Below, piece after piece: positions 1 to 6,319 of a stretch of DNA of 7,250 nt. A program made the translations under genes and the position numbers. The notes under the pieces were generated by a model. It did not search any database, was not told the origin of the DNA, and saw only the letters and a list, made by a program, of their open reading frames with translations. Where the stretch lies: assembly GCA_012519365.1 (NCBI GenBank), contig JAAYQH010000063.1, forward strand, positions 1 to 7,250, written 5' to 3'. Source of the stretch: Planctomycetota bacterium. Lineage in GTDB: Bacteria > Planctomycetota > Phycisphaerae > Sedimentisphaerales > Anaerohalosphaeraceae. Every line of letters begins with the position of its first letter. Within the stretch, counting starts at the first letter, position 1.

Positions 1-33
1 CACCCCAACCAGTCCCGTAACAACAATAATCAT
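1..33 (-). CDS. Possible 5' end of an unidentified gene running off the left edge
   Basis: On the minus strand an ATG at 33-31 opens a frame of 11 codons, MIIVVTGLVGV, that leaves the window without a stop. A Shine-Dalgarno-like AAGGA lies at 47-51, 13 bases before the ATG, which is longer than usual. A hydrophobic beta strand followed by a Gly-rich turn at the very N-terminus is how many P-loop nucleotide-binding proteins begin, but the lysine that would prove it lies outside the window. prfA is often followed by prmC, and this start does not look like PrmC to me. The frame could be chance: the plus strand is also open from the edge to 143. Confidence 0.3.
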   Translation of the reverse strand, partial: MIIVVTGLVGV

Positions 34-67
34 TGACGCGGTGTTTTCCTTTTTCAATGCTTTTGCG

Positions 68-160
68 GAACAAAAAAACGTTGAGTTTTTAGTTCGCAGT
101 TTTTTGTTCGGAGCGGTTGACGTTCACCACGCTCATAACTCCTGACTCAAAACTAAAAAC
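68..160. repeat. AT-rich nested inverted repeats downstream of prfA
   Basis: GAACAAAAAA at 68-77 is the exact reverse complement of TTTTTTGTTC at 100-109. GTTTTTAGTT at 85-94 is the exact reverse complement of AACTAAAAAC at 151-160. A short GAGCG/CGCTC pair lies at 111-115 and 130-134. The two long repeats interleave, so only one can fold at a time. They lie just past the prfA stop and could help end transcription, though there is no classical GC stem with a T tract. Confidence 0.5.
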
Positions 161-198
161 AAAAAGCCTGCTCTGCGAAAAACGTAATTTCTGTTTGT

Positions 199-1290
199 TT
201 ACAAATTTGCCAGTCGCTGCTGTTTGTCGTGTATTTGAAGGGCTTCGATCAGTTCGTCCAGCTCGCCCATCATAATGCGTTCCAAACTGTACAGCGACAG
301 ATTGATGCGATGATCGGTGACGCGGTTTTGCGGGTAATTGTAGGTGCGTATCCGCTGGGAACGGTCGCCAGAGCCGATCATCGTCTTGCGGGCCGATGAA
401 CGCTCGGCATCGGCCTTTTGTTTGTAATGCTCATATAAACGGGCACGCAGAATCCGCCAGGCTTTGGCGCGATTTTTGTGCTGGCTTCGCTCGTCGCGCA
501 TACTGACCACAATGCCGGTTGGGACGTGCTCCAGACGAATCGCGCTGGCGACCTTGTTGACGTTCTGACCGCCGGGACCGCCGGCACAAGAGACGTTCTC
601 GATGACGTCATCGGGGTTGATGTCCACATCGACTTCTTCGGCCTCCGGCAGCACCGCAACCGTGGTTGCGGAGGTATGCACGCGTCCCTGCGATTCGGTC
701 TCGGGAACCCGCTGGACACGATGGCCGCCGCCTTCATACCCCAGATGCGACCAGACGCCGGGGCCTTTGATGTTCATGATCACTTCGCGAAGGCCGCCCA
801 TTTCGGTGTCGGCAAACTCCATTACCTCCACCTTCCAGCCCTGTTTTTCGGAATAACGGGTATACATCATATACAAATCACGGACAAACAGAGCCGCTTC
901 TTCCCCGCCGGTGCCGGGACGAATTTCCATAATGACCGAATCAATCGCCGCGTCGTCGGCCATGACAAGGGTGTCTTTGATTTGTTCGATAAGCATCTCG
1001 GCACGGGCCTGAAGGCTGTGGGCTTCCTGCTCGGCCAAGGCCTTCATCTCCGGATCGCCGCCCGATTCCTGAATCATCTGATGGGCCTGGTCAAGCTGGC
1101 TGAGGCATTTTTTATAGTCGCGAAACTTGCCGACTACCGGCATCAGTTTGCTGAGCTCACGATTCAGCGAAACGAGCTTGGCCGGATCCGAAAAAACGGC
1201 AGGGTCTTCCAGTTGATGGGCGATTTCAAGACTTTTTTCGTCCAGCTTTTCGAGTTTCTCGGTTAGACCCTTAAGCACCTCTGCGGCCAT
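199..1290 (-). CDS. prfA: Peptide chain release factor 1 (RF1)
   Basis: RF1 recognises UAA and UAG in the ribosomal A site and triggers hydrolysis of peptidyl-tRNA in the cytoplasm. The 363-residue product has the normal family length. The GGQ motif that reaches the peptidyl transferase centre is G240-G241-Q242, within GPGGQNVNKV. The codon-reading motif is P196-E197-T198, the PxT form of RF1 and not the SPF of RF2. The conserved ESQGRVHTSA, DERSQHKNRAKA and RIRTYNYPQNRVTDHR blocks are all present, as is the C-terminal DELIEAL helix. A GGAAG at 1296-1300 lies 5 bases before the ATG and supports this start. It sits 112 bases downstream of rpmE on the same strand, a common pairing. No prmC follows within the window. 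The frame is intact. Confidence 0.97.
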   Translation of the reverse strand: MAAEVLKGLTEKLEKLDEKSLEIAHQLEDPAVFSDPAKLVSLNRELSKLMPVVGKFRDYKKCLSQLDQAHQMIQESGGDPEMKALAEQEAHSLQARAEMLIEQIKDTLVMADDAAIDSVIMEIRPGTGGEEAALFVRDLYMMYTRYSEKQGWKVEVMEFADTEMGGLREVIMNIKGPGVWSHLGYEGGGHRVQRVPETESQGRVHTSATTVAVLPEAEEVDVDINPDDVIENVSCAGGPGGQNVNKVASAIRLEHVPTGIVVSMRDERSQHKNRAKAWRILRARLYEHYKQKADAERSSARKTMIGSGDRSQRIRTYNYPQNRVTDHRINLSLYSLERIMMGELDELIEALQIHDKQQRLANL

Positions 1291-1308
1291 ATCTGCTTCC
1301 GAATTTGT

Positions 1309-1381
1309 AAAAAAATGACAGGATTGACAAAAAAATGCGCTGTCAATCCCTGACCCCGTTAGGCCAAGACAAACAGCGCAT
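1309..1381 (-). terminator. Overlapping hairpins with T tracts between rpmE and prfA
   Basis: Reading the minus strand after the rpmE stop, the first stem is ATGCGCTGT (1381-1373) with ACAGCGCAT (1343-1335), a perfect 9-bp match. It is followed at once by T7 (1335-1329), as in a Rho-independent terminator. An inner TGGCC/GGTCA helix can form in its loop. A second perfect 9-bp stem, GGATTGACA (1349-1341) with TGTCAATCC (1329-1321), is followed by TGTCA and another T7 (1315-1309). The stems share bases 1341-1343, so they exclude each other. The arrangement suggests tandem terminators or an attenuator that limits read-through into prfA. Confidence 0.55.
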
Positions 1382-1402
1382 GGTGTAAACTCAGAAAGTC
1401 AG

Positions 1403-1627
1403 CTACTTTTTATTTTTCTGGAAGCTGTAGCCTTCGCTGAACTTCTTCTGGAACCGCTCAATGCGACCTGCCGTATCGACAAACTTCTGCTTGCCCGTAA
1501 AGAACGGGTGGCACATCGAGCAGATTTCCGCGTGGATTTCTTTGGCTGTGCTGCGCGTCTCAAACGTGTTGCCGCACCCGCAACGCACCTTGACCACATC
1601 GTATTTTGGATGAATATCTTTTTTCAT
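1403..1627 (-). CDS. rpmE: 50S ribosomal protein L31, zinc-binding type
   Basis: L31 binds the large ribosomal subunit near the central protuberance and helps bridge the subunits. The 74-residue product has the standard length and the zinc-binding cysteines C16, C18, C36 and C39 (CGC and CSMC), so it is the C+ type. The family signatures MKKDIHPKY near the start, [17 protein letters not shown] and RFQKKF are all present. The frame stays open upstream to 1726, but the start at 1627 is clear: it gives the family N-terminus and has a GGAG at 1635-1638, 7 bases ahead. The stop is TAG. It has its own promoter at 1667-1695 and is followed by prfA. Confidence 0.96.
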   Translation of the reverse strand: MKKDIHPKYDVVKVRCGCGNTFETRSTAKEIHAEICSMCHPFFTGKQKFVDTAGRIERFQKKFSEGYSFQKNKK

Positions 1628-1666
1628 AAAGGCACTCCATAGTTTAGTCGCAAACGAAAAAGCAAG

Positions 1667-1695
1667 ATTATACGCGGCAAAAGAGAGCAAATCAA
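1667..1695 (-). promoter_or_regulatory. Sigma70-type promoter of rpmE
   Basis: On the minus strand a -35 TTGATT (1695-1690) is followed after 17 bases by a perfect -10 TATAAT (1672-1667). An A/T-rich stretch upstream (about 1697-1725) could act as an UP element. Transcription would start near 1660, giving a leader of about 33 bases before the rpmE ATG. Confidence 0.75.
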
Positions 1696-1834
1696 CCAAA
1701 ATTTTGAAAAATTTGCCAATATTCACACCCCAAACCGGCCCTAAACCAAACGCTGTCTTTTATAAGGCCCTTAGAGGCCAGAGAAAAGCGTCCTTCTGCC
1801 ATCACCTCGCTGGCGCGAAGGAGGGGGCCACTCG

Positions 1835-1846
1835 GGGCAATTGCCC
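1835..1846. repeat. 12-bp perfect palindrome downstream of the stress protein gene
   Basis: GGGCAATTGCCC is a perfect palindrome 17 bases past the usp stop. It lies just inside an 8-bp inverted pair, CCTAAACC (1740-1747) and GGTTTAGG (1850-1857). There is no T tract, so it is not a textbook terminator. The rest of 1728-1863 shows only short GC-rich stems and no gene. Confidence 0.4.
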
Positions 1847-1863
1847 ACAGGTTTAGGCATCGG

Positions 1864-2394
1864 CTACGTGGTTTTCGTTCCGTCGGGGTTGTGTTTAGCG
1901 AATGATCCGGTCTGTTCCAGGCGTTTTTGGTAACTCAAAGGGACGACCAACACGGCGCAGTCGGCTTTGCGGACGATTTTTTCGGTGACGTTGCCAAACA
2001 AGGCCTTTTGCAGGGCGCTGCGGCCTTGACGCCCCATCACGATTAAATCTGCCTCTTTGTGGTGGGCAAAGTCGAGGATTTCCTGCCAGTCTTTCCCGAT
2101 GCGGTACTCAACCCGCACGTTTACGCCGGGCGGTACCTGGGATAAGTAGGCTTGGCGCATCCGCTCGTCCAGATCGCGTTTGGCCTTGTTATCGACATCC
2201 TCAACCTCATAGACATAGGTCTTCCAGAATTGCGCCTCGGTTTCTGGAATCACATGCAGGATGTACAACTCGCTGCCCGGACGGCGGCGTGCGGCATCCA
2301 ACGCGAACAAAAATGCAAAATCGGCATTCTCCGACAAATCTGTACAAAATAAAATGCGGTGAAACCGTGTTTGCTGTATATAGGTGTCATCCAT
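1864..2394 (-). CDS. Universal stress protein, UspA family
   Basis: This is a single-domain cytoplasmic Usp fold, a class of small nucleotide-binding regulatory or stress proteins. The first strand RILFCTDLSENA carries the usual Asp (D19). The ATP-loop signature G-2x-G-9x-G is present at G121, G124 and G134, but the residue after the last Gly is N135 where Ser or Thr is usual. The ending VLVVP is typical of the family. A tail of about 24 residues after VVP extends it to 176 residues, longer than the common 140-160. The frame also has an ATG at 2412, but that one has no ribosome binding site, whereas the ATG at 2394 has GAGG at 2400-2403 with 5-base spacing. It lies downstream of dctM on the same strand with a 328-base gap, so it may be read with the TRAP operon or from its own weak promoter. 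Confidence 0.9.
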   Translation of the reverse strand: MDDTYIQQTRFHRILFCTDLSENADFAFLFALDAARRRPGSELYILHVIPETEAQFWKTYVYEVEDVDNKAKRDLDERMRQAYLSQVPPGVNVRVEYRIGKDWQEILDFAHHKEADLIVMGRQGRSALQKALFGNVTEKIVRKADCAVLVVPLSYQKRLEQTGSFAKHNPDGTKTT

Positions 2395-2520
2395 ATAGAC
2401 CTCAGAACGCATTAAAAGCGAGTATTTTTACACCTGTAATCGGGTTATCGGCCATTGCCCTGATACCCTCTGGCACAGTGGTTGATATCGGCTGTCTATG
2501 TCCACTTTTCGATGTCCCAA

Positions 2521-2549
2521 AATACAAAGCATATTTCAAACAGAATCAA
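2521..2549 (-). promoter_or_regulatory. Weak promoter candidate for the stress protein gene
   Basis: On the minus strand TTGATT (2549-2544) and TGTATT (2526-2521) are 17 bases apart, each matching four of six consensus bases. The leader to the usp start would be about 120 bases. AT-rich DNA can give such a match by chance. Confidence 0.25.
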
Positions 2550-2561
2550 TTTCTATCTGAT

Positions 2562-2628
2562 ATATTCTTTATTTGGCATCCTGCCTCAAGGCATTCATTG
2601 TGCCGCTGTGCCGCAAGGCAAAGAATAT
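2562..2628. repeat. Structured intergenic element: outer stem with two twin hairpins
   Basis: ATATTCTTT (2562-2570) is the exact reverse complement of AAAGAATAT (2620-2628). Between them lie two near-identical hairpins, TGCCTCAAGGCA (2582-2593) and TGCCGCAAGGCA (2609-2620). Each has a TGCC/GGCA stem, with TCAA and GCAA loops; the second overlaps the outer arm by one base. On the plus strand the element is followed by CTTTTTGATTT. It could be a cloverleaf-like RNA, a REP-type repeat or a processing site. Confidence 0.5.
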
Positions 2629-2722
2629 CTTTTTGATTTCCTATTTTCCGACCGATTCCCCGGTCAACACCACCACCTTGCTGCATCGTTTCAGACAAGG
2701 CAAGGCCCAGAGTGTTCTTTGT

Positions 2723-4024
2723 TTAGCCGACCCAATTGGGCAAAAACGTGCAGATGGACGGAAATATCATCAGCAGAACCGTCCCGACGATCAGGGCCAG
2801 CAGAAACGGCATGGCCCCGCGAAAGATTGTCTGGAGGGATACATCGCGCTCAATGCCGCTGACGACATACACATTCACGCCCACCGGCGGGGTGATTACG
2901 CCCATCTGAGTCACCACGACAATAATGACGCCGAACCAGATTGGGTCGTAACCCAGTTCCAGCACCACCGGATAAAAAATCGGCGTGGTCCGCAGCACCA
3001 GCGCCAAGGCGTCGATGAAACTGCCTGCGATTAGGTAAAACAGAATGATCATCCCCATCACCATCCAACTGGGCAACGACAGGCCCGTCAGCCATGTGGC
3101 CAATTCGAAGGGGATGCGGGTGATCGCCAAAAAACGCCCAAAAATAACCGCCCCGGTAACGATTATCATGACCATGCACGAGGTTCGAAGGGTTTCGACC
3201 AGGGAGCGAGTGAGCATTTTCAGCGTCAGTTTGCCGCGCAGCGCAGCAATAATAAGGCTGCCGGTGGCGCCGATTGCGGCCGCTTCGGTGGGGGAGAAAA
3301 ACCCCTTGAACATTCCGATCATCACCGCAGCAAAAAGCACCAGCGTCTCGAGCAGGCCGGACAGCGACTTGAGTCGCTGGGCCCAGGTGGAGCGAGGTCC
3401 GGCCGGGCCAAGATGCGGATTGACCCGGCACAGCAGAACAATCGTAAGTGCAAACAACACCGCGATCATCAACCCCGGCAAAATGCCGGCAATAAACAGC
3501 TTGCCGATGGATTGCTCGGTTAGCAGGGCATAGACAATAAAGACCACGCTGGGCGGGATGAGCATCCCCAACCCGCCGCCGGCTGCCACGGTACCACAAC
3601 TGAGCCGGGGGCTGTAGTTGTAGCGTTTCATCTCCGGCAGCGCTACCGAGGCCATCGTCGCGGCGGTGGCTGGGCCTGAGCCGCAAATTGCCCCAAACGC
3701 TGTACACGCCCCTACGGTGGAAATCGCCAGCCCCCCCGGCAGATGGCCGAGCCAGCGATAGGCCGCGTCGAAGAGCCGCCGACTGATGCCGGCGTGAAAG
3801 GCGACCTGTCCCATCAGTACAAACAACGGAATTACCGTCAGATTGTACTGCATAAACGTCTCATAGAATTCGGCGGTGATCATACGGGCCGCGGCATGAA
3901 CGTCCACGATCATGGCAAAACCGATAAAGCCGACTACCGCCATCGCAAACGCCACGGGCAGGCTGGCCGCCAGCAATACAAACAAAATCACACAACACAA
4001 AATGCCGATTTGCAATGGTGTCAT
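2723..4024 (-). CDS. dctM: TRAP transporter large permease, DctM family
   Basis: This is the membrane subunit that carries the sodium-coupled transport path of a tripartite ATP-independent periplasmic (TRAP) transporter. The 433-residue product is the usual DctM length and is hydrophobic throughout, consistent with about 12 membrane segments. Family marks are LTVIPLFVLMGQ (62-73), PGGLA (96-100), FGAICGSGPATAATM (110-124), GGGLGMLIPPS (149-159), FSPTEAAAIGA (243-253) and GVITPPVGVNVYV (375-387). The open frame runs upstream to 4195, inside dctQ, but the ATG at 4024 is right: it overlaps the dctQ stop as ATGA, has GGAG at 4036-4039, and gives a normal N-terminus. The overlap indicates translational coupling to dctQ. 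The substrate cannot be read from this subunit. Confidence 0.95.
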   Translation of the reverse strand: MTPLQIGILCCVILFVLLAASLPVAFAMAVVGFIGFAMIVDVHAAARMITAEFYETFMQYNLTVIPLFVLMGQVAFHAGISRRLFDAAYRWLGHLPGGLAISTVGACTAFGAICGSGPATAATMASVALPEMKRYNYSPRLSCGTVAAGGGLGMLIPPSVVFIVYALLTEQSIGKLFIAGILPGLMIAVLFALTIVLLCRVNPHLGPAGPRSTWAQRLKSLSGLLETLVLFAAVMIGMFKGFFSPTEAAAIGATGSLIIAALRGKLTLKMLTRSLVETLRTSCMVMIIVTGAVIFGRFLAITRIPFELATWLTGLSLPSWMVMGMIILFYLIAGSFIDALALVLRTTPIFYPVVLELGYDPIWFGVIIVVVTQMGVITPPVGVNVYVVSGIERDVSLQTIFRGAMPFLLALIVGTVLLMIFPSICTFLPNWVG

Positions 4025-4560
4025 GGCTTGATCAGCTCCCGTCGGGGATAAAGAAGATGAAACATCACCACCAGGACCACCACAAAGCAGCACATCCCGA
4101 TAACCAGCGGCACCCAAAAAAGCGGAATCTGCAAGGTCTGGGAGACTCGTTGAGGTGGACGGAACATCTCCAGGCCATACAGAATGCTGTGCCAACCCAG
4201 AAATCCGAACAACGCGATGGACAGCAGCCGCATCAGACTGTCCACCACAATCCGGCTGGTGCGGTTGAGTTTGTGAAAGAAGTACTCGATGGCTACGTGG
4301 CCTTTAACCGCGGTGGTATAGGGCAACGCAGCGGCCAGCGTCAGCGCCCCGCAGATACGCACGATATCATACGCCCCGATAAACGACCGATTGATCCACG
4401 GCAACCGAAGAATCACATCGGCGCACACCGTGCCGATCATCACCAGTACACTGAGGCAGGCGACACCCATCAGTGCGTATACCACGGCCTTCAGCGCGGC
4501 AATGCAGCCTCGCTCGATGCGGCGCCATCTGGAAAGCTTCTCTGGGGGGCAGGTGTCCAT
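4021..4560 (-). CDS. dctQ: TRAP transporter small permease, DctQ family
   Basis: DctQ is the four-helix membrane partner that joins DctM and is needed for TRAP transport. The 179-residue product has four hydrophobic segments at about 26-50, 65-85, 105-127 and 146-170. It has the family motifs GHVAIEYFF (87-95) between helices 2 and 3, and SQTLQIPLFWVPLVIG (140-155) leading into helix 4. The ATG at 4560 is the only start after an in-frame stop 15 bases upstream, where dctP also ends. No good ribosome binding site precedes it, and a GATCGG/CCGATC inverted repeat (4564-4569, 4572-4577) spans the dctP stop. Translation probably depends on ribosomes finishing dctP. Its stop overlaps the dctM start. 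Confidence 0.93.
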   Translation of the reverse strand: MDTCPPEKLSRWRRIERGCIAALKAVVYALMGVACLSVLVMIGTVCADVILRLPWINRSFIGAYDIVRICGALTLAAALPYTTAVKGHVAIEYFFHKLNRTSRIVVDSLMRLLSIALFGFLGWHSILYGLEMFRPPQRVSQTLQIPLFWVPLVIGMCCFVVVLVVMFHLLYPRRELIKP

Positions 4561-4575
4561 CTGGATCGGGGCCGA

Positions 4576-5625
4576 TCAGGGGGTTTTGGTTTGCCATTCG
4601 TCGATGAGCGACAGCAGCCGCAGCAAGAAGGGGCCGCCGGGCAGTCCCTTGCTCTCGGCCTGTTCGACGTATTCTTCCAAAATCGGGCGAACGGCCTCTT
4701 TCCAGCGTTGTTGCTGCTCGGGCGTCAGTTCAATAATCGGGCGGCCTAAGTCCTGAATATACGCCCGCGCCTCCTGGTCGGCCTGGTCCCATGCCCGGCC
4801 GTGTTTTTCGACCCATTCGTCGCTGACCTCAAGGATGGTTTGCTGCTGGGCCTCGGACAATTTGGCCCAACTGTCCTTGTTCATCACCACAAACATGGCG
4901 GTGGTATACCCAATGCTGGAGGTGTCCGTAATCGAGTTGATCACTTCGCCCTGATTCCAGCCTTTGAGCGTTTCGATCGGGCAGAAGGTGGCATCGACTA
5001 CGCCTTTTTGAAGGGCCTCGTAGGTATCAGATTGACTCATCGGTACCGGCGTGCCGCCCAGGCTCTGAACAATCTTGGCCGACAGCCCTGTGGCACGCAC
5101 TTTCAGCCCGGCCATCTCATCGAGCGTTCGGATGGGTTTTTTAGAGGCCAGAATGCCCGGCCCGTGCGCGTGAATATACAGCAATTTCACGTCGTTCAGC
5201 TCGGCCGGCTGGAACTCTTTGGCGATGGCAGTGGCCGCTTGGGTTGCGACCAGCCCGTTCGGATAGCCCAAGGGCAGGTCCAGCCCCTCCAGCAGCGGAA
5301 AACGCCCGCGGGTGTAGGCAAAACAGCTCATCCCAATGTCCGAAACGCCGTTGACGACGCCGTCATAGCATTGATCGGCCGAGGTCAACGTGCCGGCAGG
5401 GTAGAGGGTAATGCGTACTGTGCCGTCAGTGCGTCGGCTGATTTCCTCAGCCCATTGCTCGGCCATTTGGCATTGGATATGGGTCGAGGGGAAGAACACA
5501 CTGTATCTGAGTTTGACGACAGGGGTCTGTTCGTCGGCGGAATCGGCCTTTTTGCTGCAGCCAACCAGCCCGATCAGAACGACGGCGCACGCCGCCCACA
5601 AGGCCCAATGAGATATCCGTTTCAC
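4576..5625 (-). CDS. dctP: TRAP transporter solute-binding lipoprotein, DctP family
   Basis: This is the periplasmic receptor that captures the solute and delivers it to DctQM. The 349-residue product starts with a lipoprotein signal: basic KR, a hydrophobic stretch, and lipobox L20-V21-G22-C23, so it is probably anchored through Cys23. The DctP fold is recognisable from YPAGTL (75-80), the [11 protein letters not shown] segment, [11 protein letters not shown] and GLKVRATG (173-180). R177 is at the position of the conserved Arg that binds the carboxylate of most TRAP ligands, and [12 protein letters not shown] follows. The frame opens at 5700, but the GTG at 5625 is the start: a perfect AGGAGG lies 7 bases ahead, and it places the signal peptide at the N-terminus. 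The [18 protein letters not shown] sequence recalls TRAP receptors of sulfate-reducing bacteria (from memory). It is the first gene of the operon. Confidence 0.95.
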   Translation of the reverse strand: MKRISHWALWAACAVVLIGLVGCSKKADSADEQTPVVKLRYSVFFPSTHIQCQMAEQWAEEISRRTDGTVRITLYPAGTLTSADQCYDGVVNGVSDIGMSCFAYTRGRFPLLEGLDLPLGYPNGLVATQAATAIAKEFQPAELNDVKLLYIHAHGPGILASKKPIRTLDEMAGLKVRATGLSAKIVQSLGGTPVPMSQSDTYEALQKGVVDATFCPIETLKGWNQGEVINSITDTSSIGYTTAMFVVMNKDSWAKLSEAQQQTILEVSDEWVEKHGRAWDQADQEARAYIQDLGRPIIELTPEQQQRWKEAVRPILEEYVEQAESKGLPGGPFLLRLLSLIDEWQTKTP

Positions 5626-5632
5626 AATAGTA

Positions 5633-5638
5633 CCTCCT
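5633..5638 (-). promoter_or_regulatory. Ribosome binding site that fixes the GTG start of dctP
   Basis: A consensus AGGAGG lies 7 bases before the GTG at 5625-5623. It decides against the upstream ATG starts in the same frame, which would put about 25 residues in front of the lipoprotein signal. Confidence 0.85.
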
Positions 5639-5647
5639 AAAAGTCGG

Positions 5648-5686
5648 ATTTCGGTATCGAAATTGAGAACGAAAACCATCCCGTTC
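5648..5686 (-). promoter_or_regulatory. Two hairpins in the TRAP operon leader
   Basis: ATTTCG (5648-5653) and CGAAAT (5658-5663) form a perfect 6-bp stem with a 4-base loop, 9 bases upstream of the dctP ribosome binding site. A second stem, GAACG/CGTTC, pairs 5667-5671 with 5682-5686. Both lie in the roughly 75-base leader expected from the promoter at 5706-5734. They may stabilise the leader or affect access to the ribosome binding site. Confidence 0.35.
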
Positions 5687-5701
5687 CTGCGATTTATCAC
5701 C

Positions 5702-5714
5702 GCTTATGATAAGC
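5702..5714. promoter_or_regulatory. Operator-like palindrome over the TRAP promoter
   Basis: GCTTAT-G-ATAAGC is a perfect 6+1+6 inverted repeat covering the predicted -10 of the TRAP operon. The half-site GCTTATG occurs again at 5725-5731, 23 bases away (about two helical turns), next to the -35. This is a plausible repressor site; no regulator gene is in the window. Confidence 0.4.
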
Positions 5715-5734
5715 ACGGCCGAAGGCTTATGCAA
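5706..5734 (-). promoter_or_regulatory. Promoter candidate for dctPQM
   Basis: On the minus strand TTGCAT (5734-5729) and TATCAT (5711-5706) are 17 bases apart. The -10 matches five of six consensus bases, the -35 only three. The weak -35 would fit a regulated promoter. Confidence 0.5.
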
Positions 5735-5857
5735 GAAATAAATCTGCCGGTCGCGATCGAAGGCGTACGATTGGCTCTTGACTTTTTCAGCAAAATGAGA
5801 GAAAGTTGAAAAGCGATTTTGCAATTGCGACAGCGTTTTTTTGCGGAGACAGCGGCC

Positions 5858-6319
5858 ATGCGGGTCAAACCCCGAACGAGTGATTATCAGATGAATCCGG
5901 AACTGAAATTCCCGGCCGGGACCACGGTACAGGAGCATACCATTCAGATTGTGCCGCGATACGCCGAGACCGATCAGGCCGGCGTGGTGCATCATACGGT
6001 TTATCCGGTGTGGTTTGAAATGGGGCGAACGGAGCTGCTGCGGGCCAACGGGCTGGCCTACAGCGACCTGGAAAAGGCGGGCATCTTTTTTGTCGTTGCG
6101 GAGTTGACCGTCAAATACCGCCGGCCTGCCCTGTACGATGAGACGCTCGATTTGACGACGGTCTGCACCCGCATCACGCCCGCCCGCGTGGAGCATACCT
6201 ACACCCTCAAACGTCCTTCGACCGGCCTGGTCTTGTGTGAGGGCACCACGATTTTGGCCTGTGTCGATGCCGAGGGCAAACCCCGCCGCATGCCCGATTT
6301 TATGTACCCGGCCGAATAA
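5858..6319 (+). CDS. Acyl-CoA thioesterase, YbgC/4HBT hotdog family
   Basis: This predicted cytoplasmic hotdog-fold enzyme would hydrolyse an acyl-CoA thioester; the acyl group cannot be told. The signature is RYAETDQAGVVHHTVYPVWF (34-53), with the family catalytic Asp at D39 in the TDxxGVVxxxxY pattern, then E54 and R57. The later strands FFVVAELTVKYRRPALYDE and TRITPARVEHTY match the usual positions. At 153 residues it is slightly longer than typical YbgC because of about 20 extra N-terminal residues. Three starts are possible: TTG 5819, ATG 5858 and ATG 5891. I chose 5858 because GGAG at 5845-5848 lies 9 bases ahead. The gene diverges from the TRAP operon. I see no convincing plus-strand promoter; TTGACT at 5778-5783 lacks a good -10. 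GC-rich inverted repeats follow the stop. Confidence 0.9.
   Translation: MRVKPRTSDYQMNPELKFPAGTTVQEHTIQIVPRYAETDQAGVVHHTVYPVWFEMGRTELLRANGLAYSDLEKAGIFFVVAELTVKYRRPALYDETLDLTTVCTRITPARVEHTYTLKRPSTGLVLCEGTTILACVDAEGKPRRMPDFMYPAE

Larger units (their letters stand above)
2395..2722. other. Gene-free stretch between the stress protein gene and dctM
   Basis: No convincing gene lies in these 328 bases. They hold a structured repeat (2562-2628), a weak promoter candidate (2521-2549) and small stems near dctM such as GACCG/CGGTC (2650-2654, 2661-2665). A minus-strand frame without a good start ends at 2402 inside the usp ribosome binding site. Part of it looks protein-like, so it may be a gene remnant. 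No T tract marks a clear end for the TRAP transcript. Confidence 0.6.

Noticed and set aside
478..1266. 262-codon plus-strand ORF
   Set aside because: It is antisense to prfA, whose motifs are intact along the whole length; the plus product is His/Gly-rich and has no family features.
1628..1726. N-terminal extension of L31 to an ATG at 1726
   Set aside because: It would translate the promoter and leader; the family starts at MKKDIHPKY with a good ribosome binding site.
4025..4195. N-terminal extension of DctM to 4195
   Set aside because: It overlaps most of the dctQ 3' end and gives a non-membrane, low-similarity leader; the ATGA overlap is the usual arrangement.
4015..5640. Long plus-strand ORFs (4015-4749, 4801-5640)
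   Set aside because: They mirror dctQ and dctP and are rich in Gln, His and Arg, as expected from antisense of GC-rich genes.
5626..5700. Start of DctP at the ATG at 5700
   Set aside because: It would bury the lipoprotein signal 25 residues inside and lacks a ribosome binding site, whereas the GTG at 5625 has a perfect one.
5447..6196. 249-codon minus-strand ORF across the dctP-thioesterase gap
   Set aside because: It is antisense to most of the thioesterase and out of frame in dctP, with no recognisable domain.
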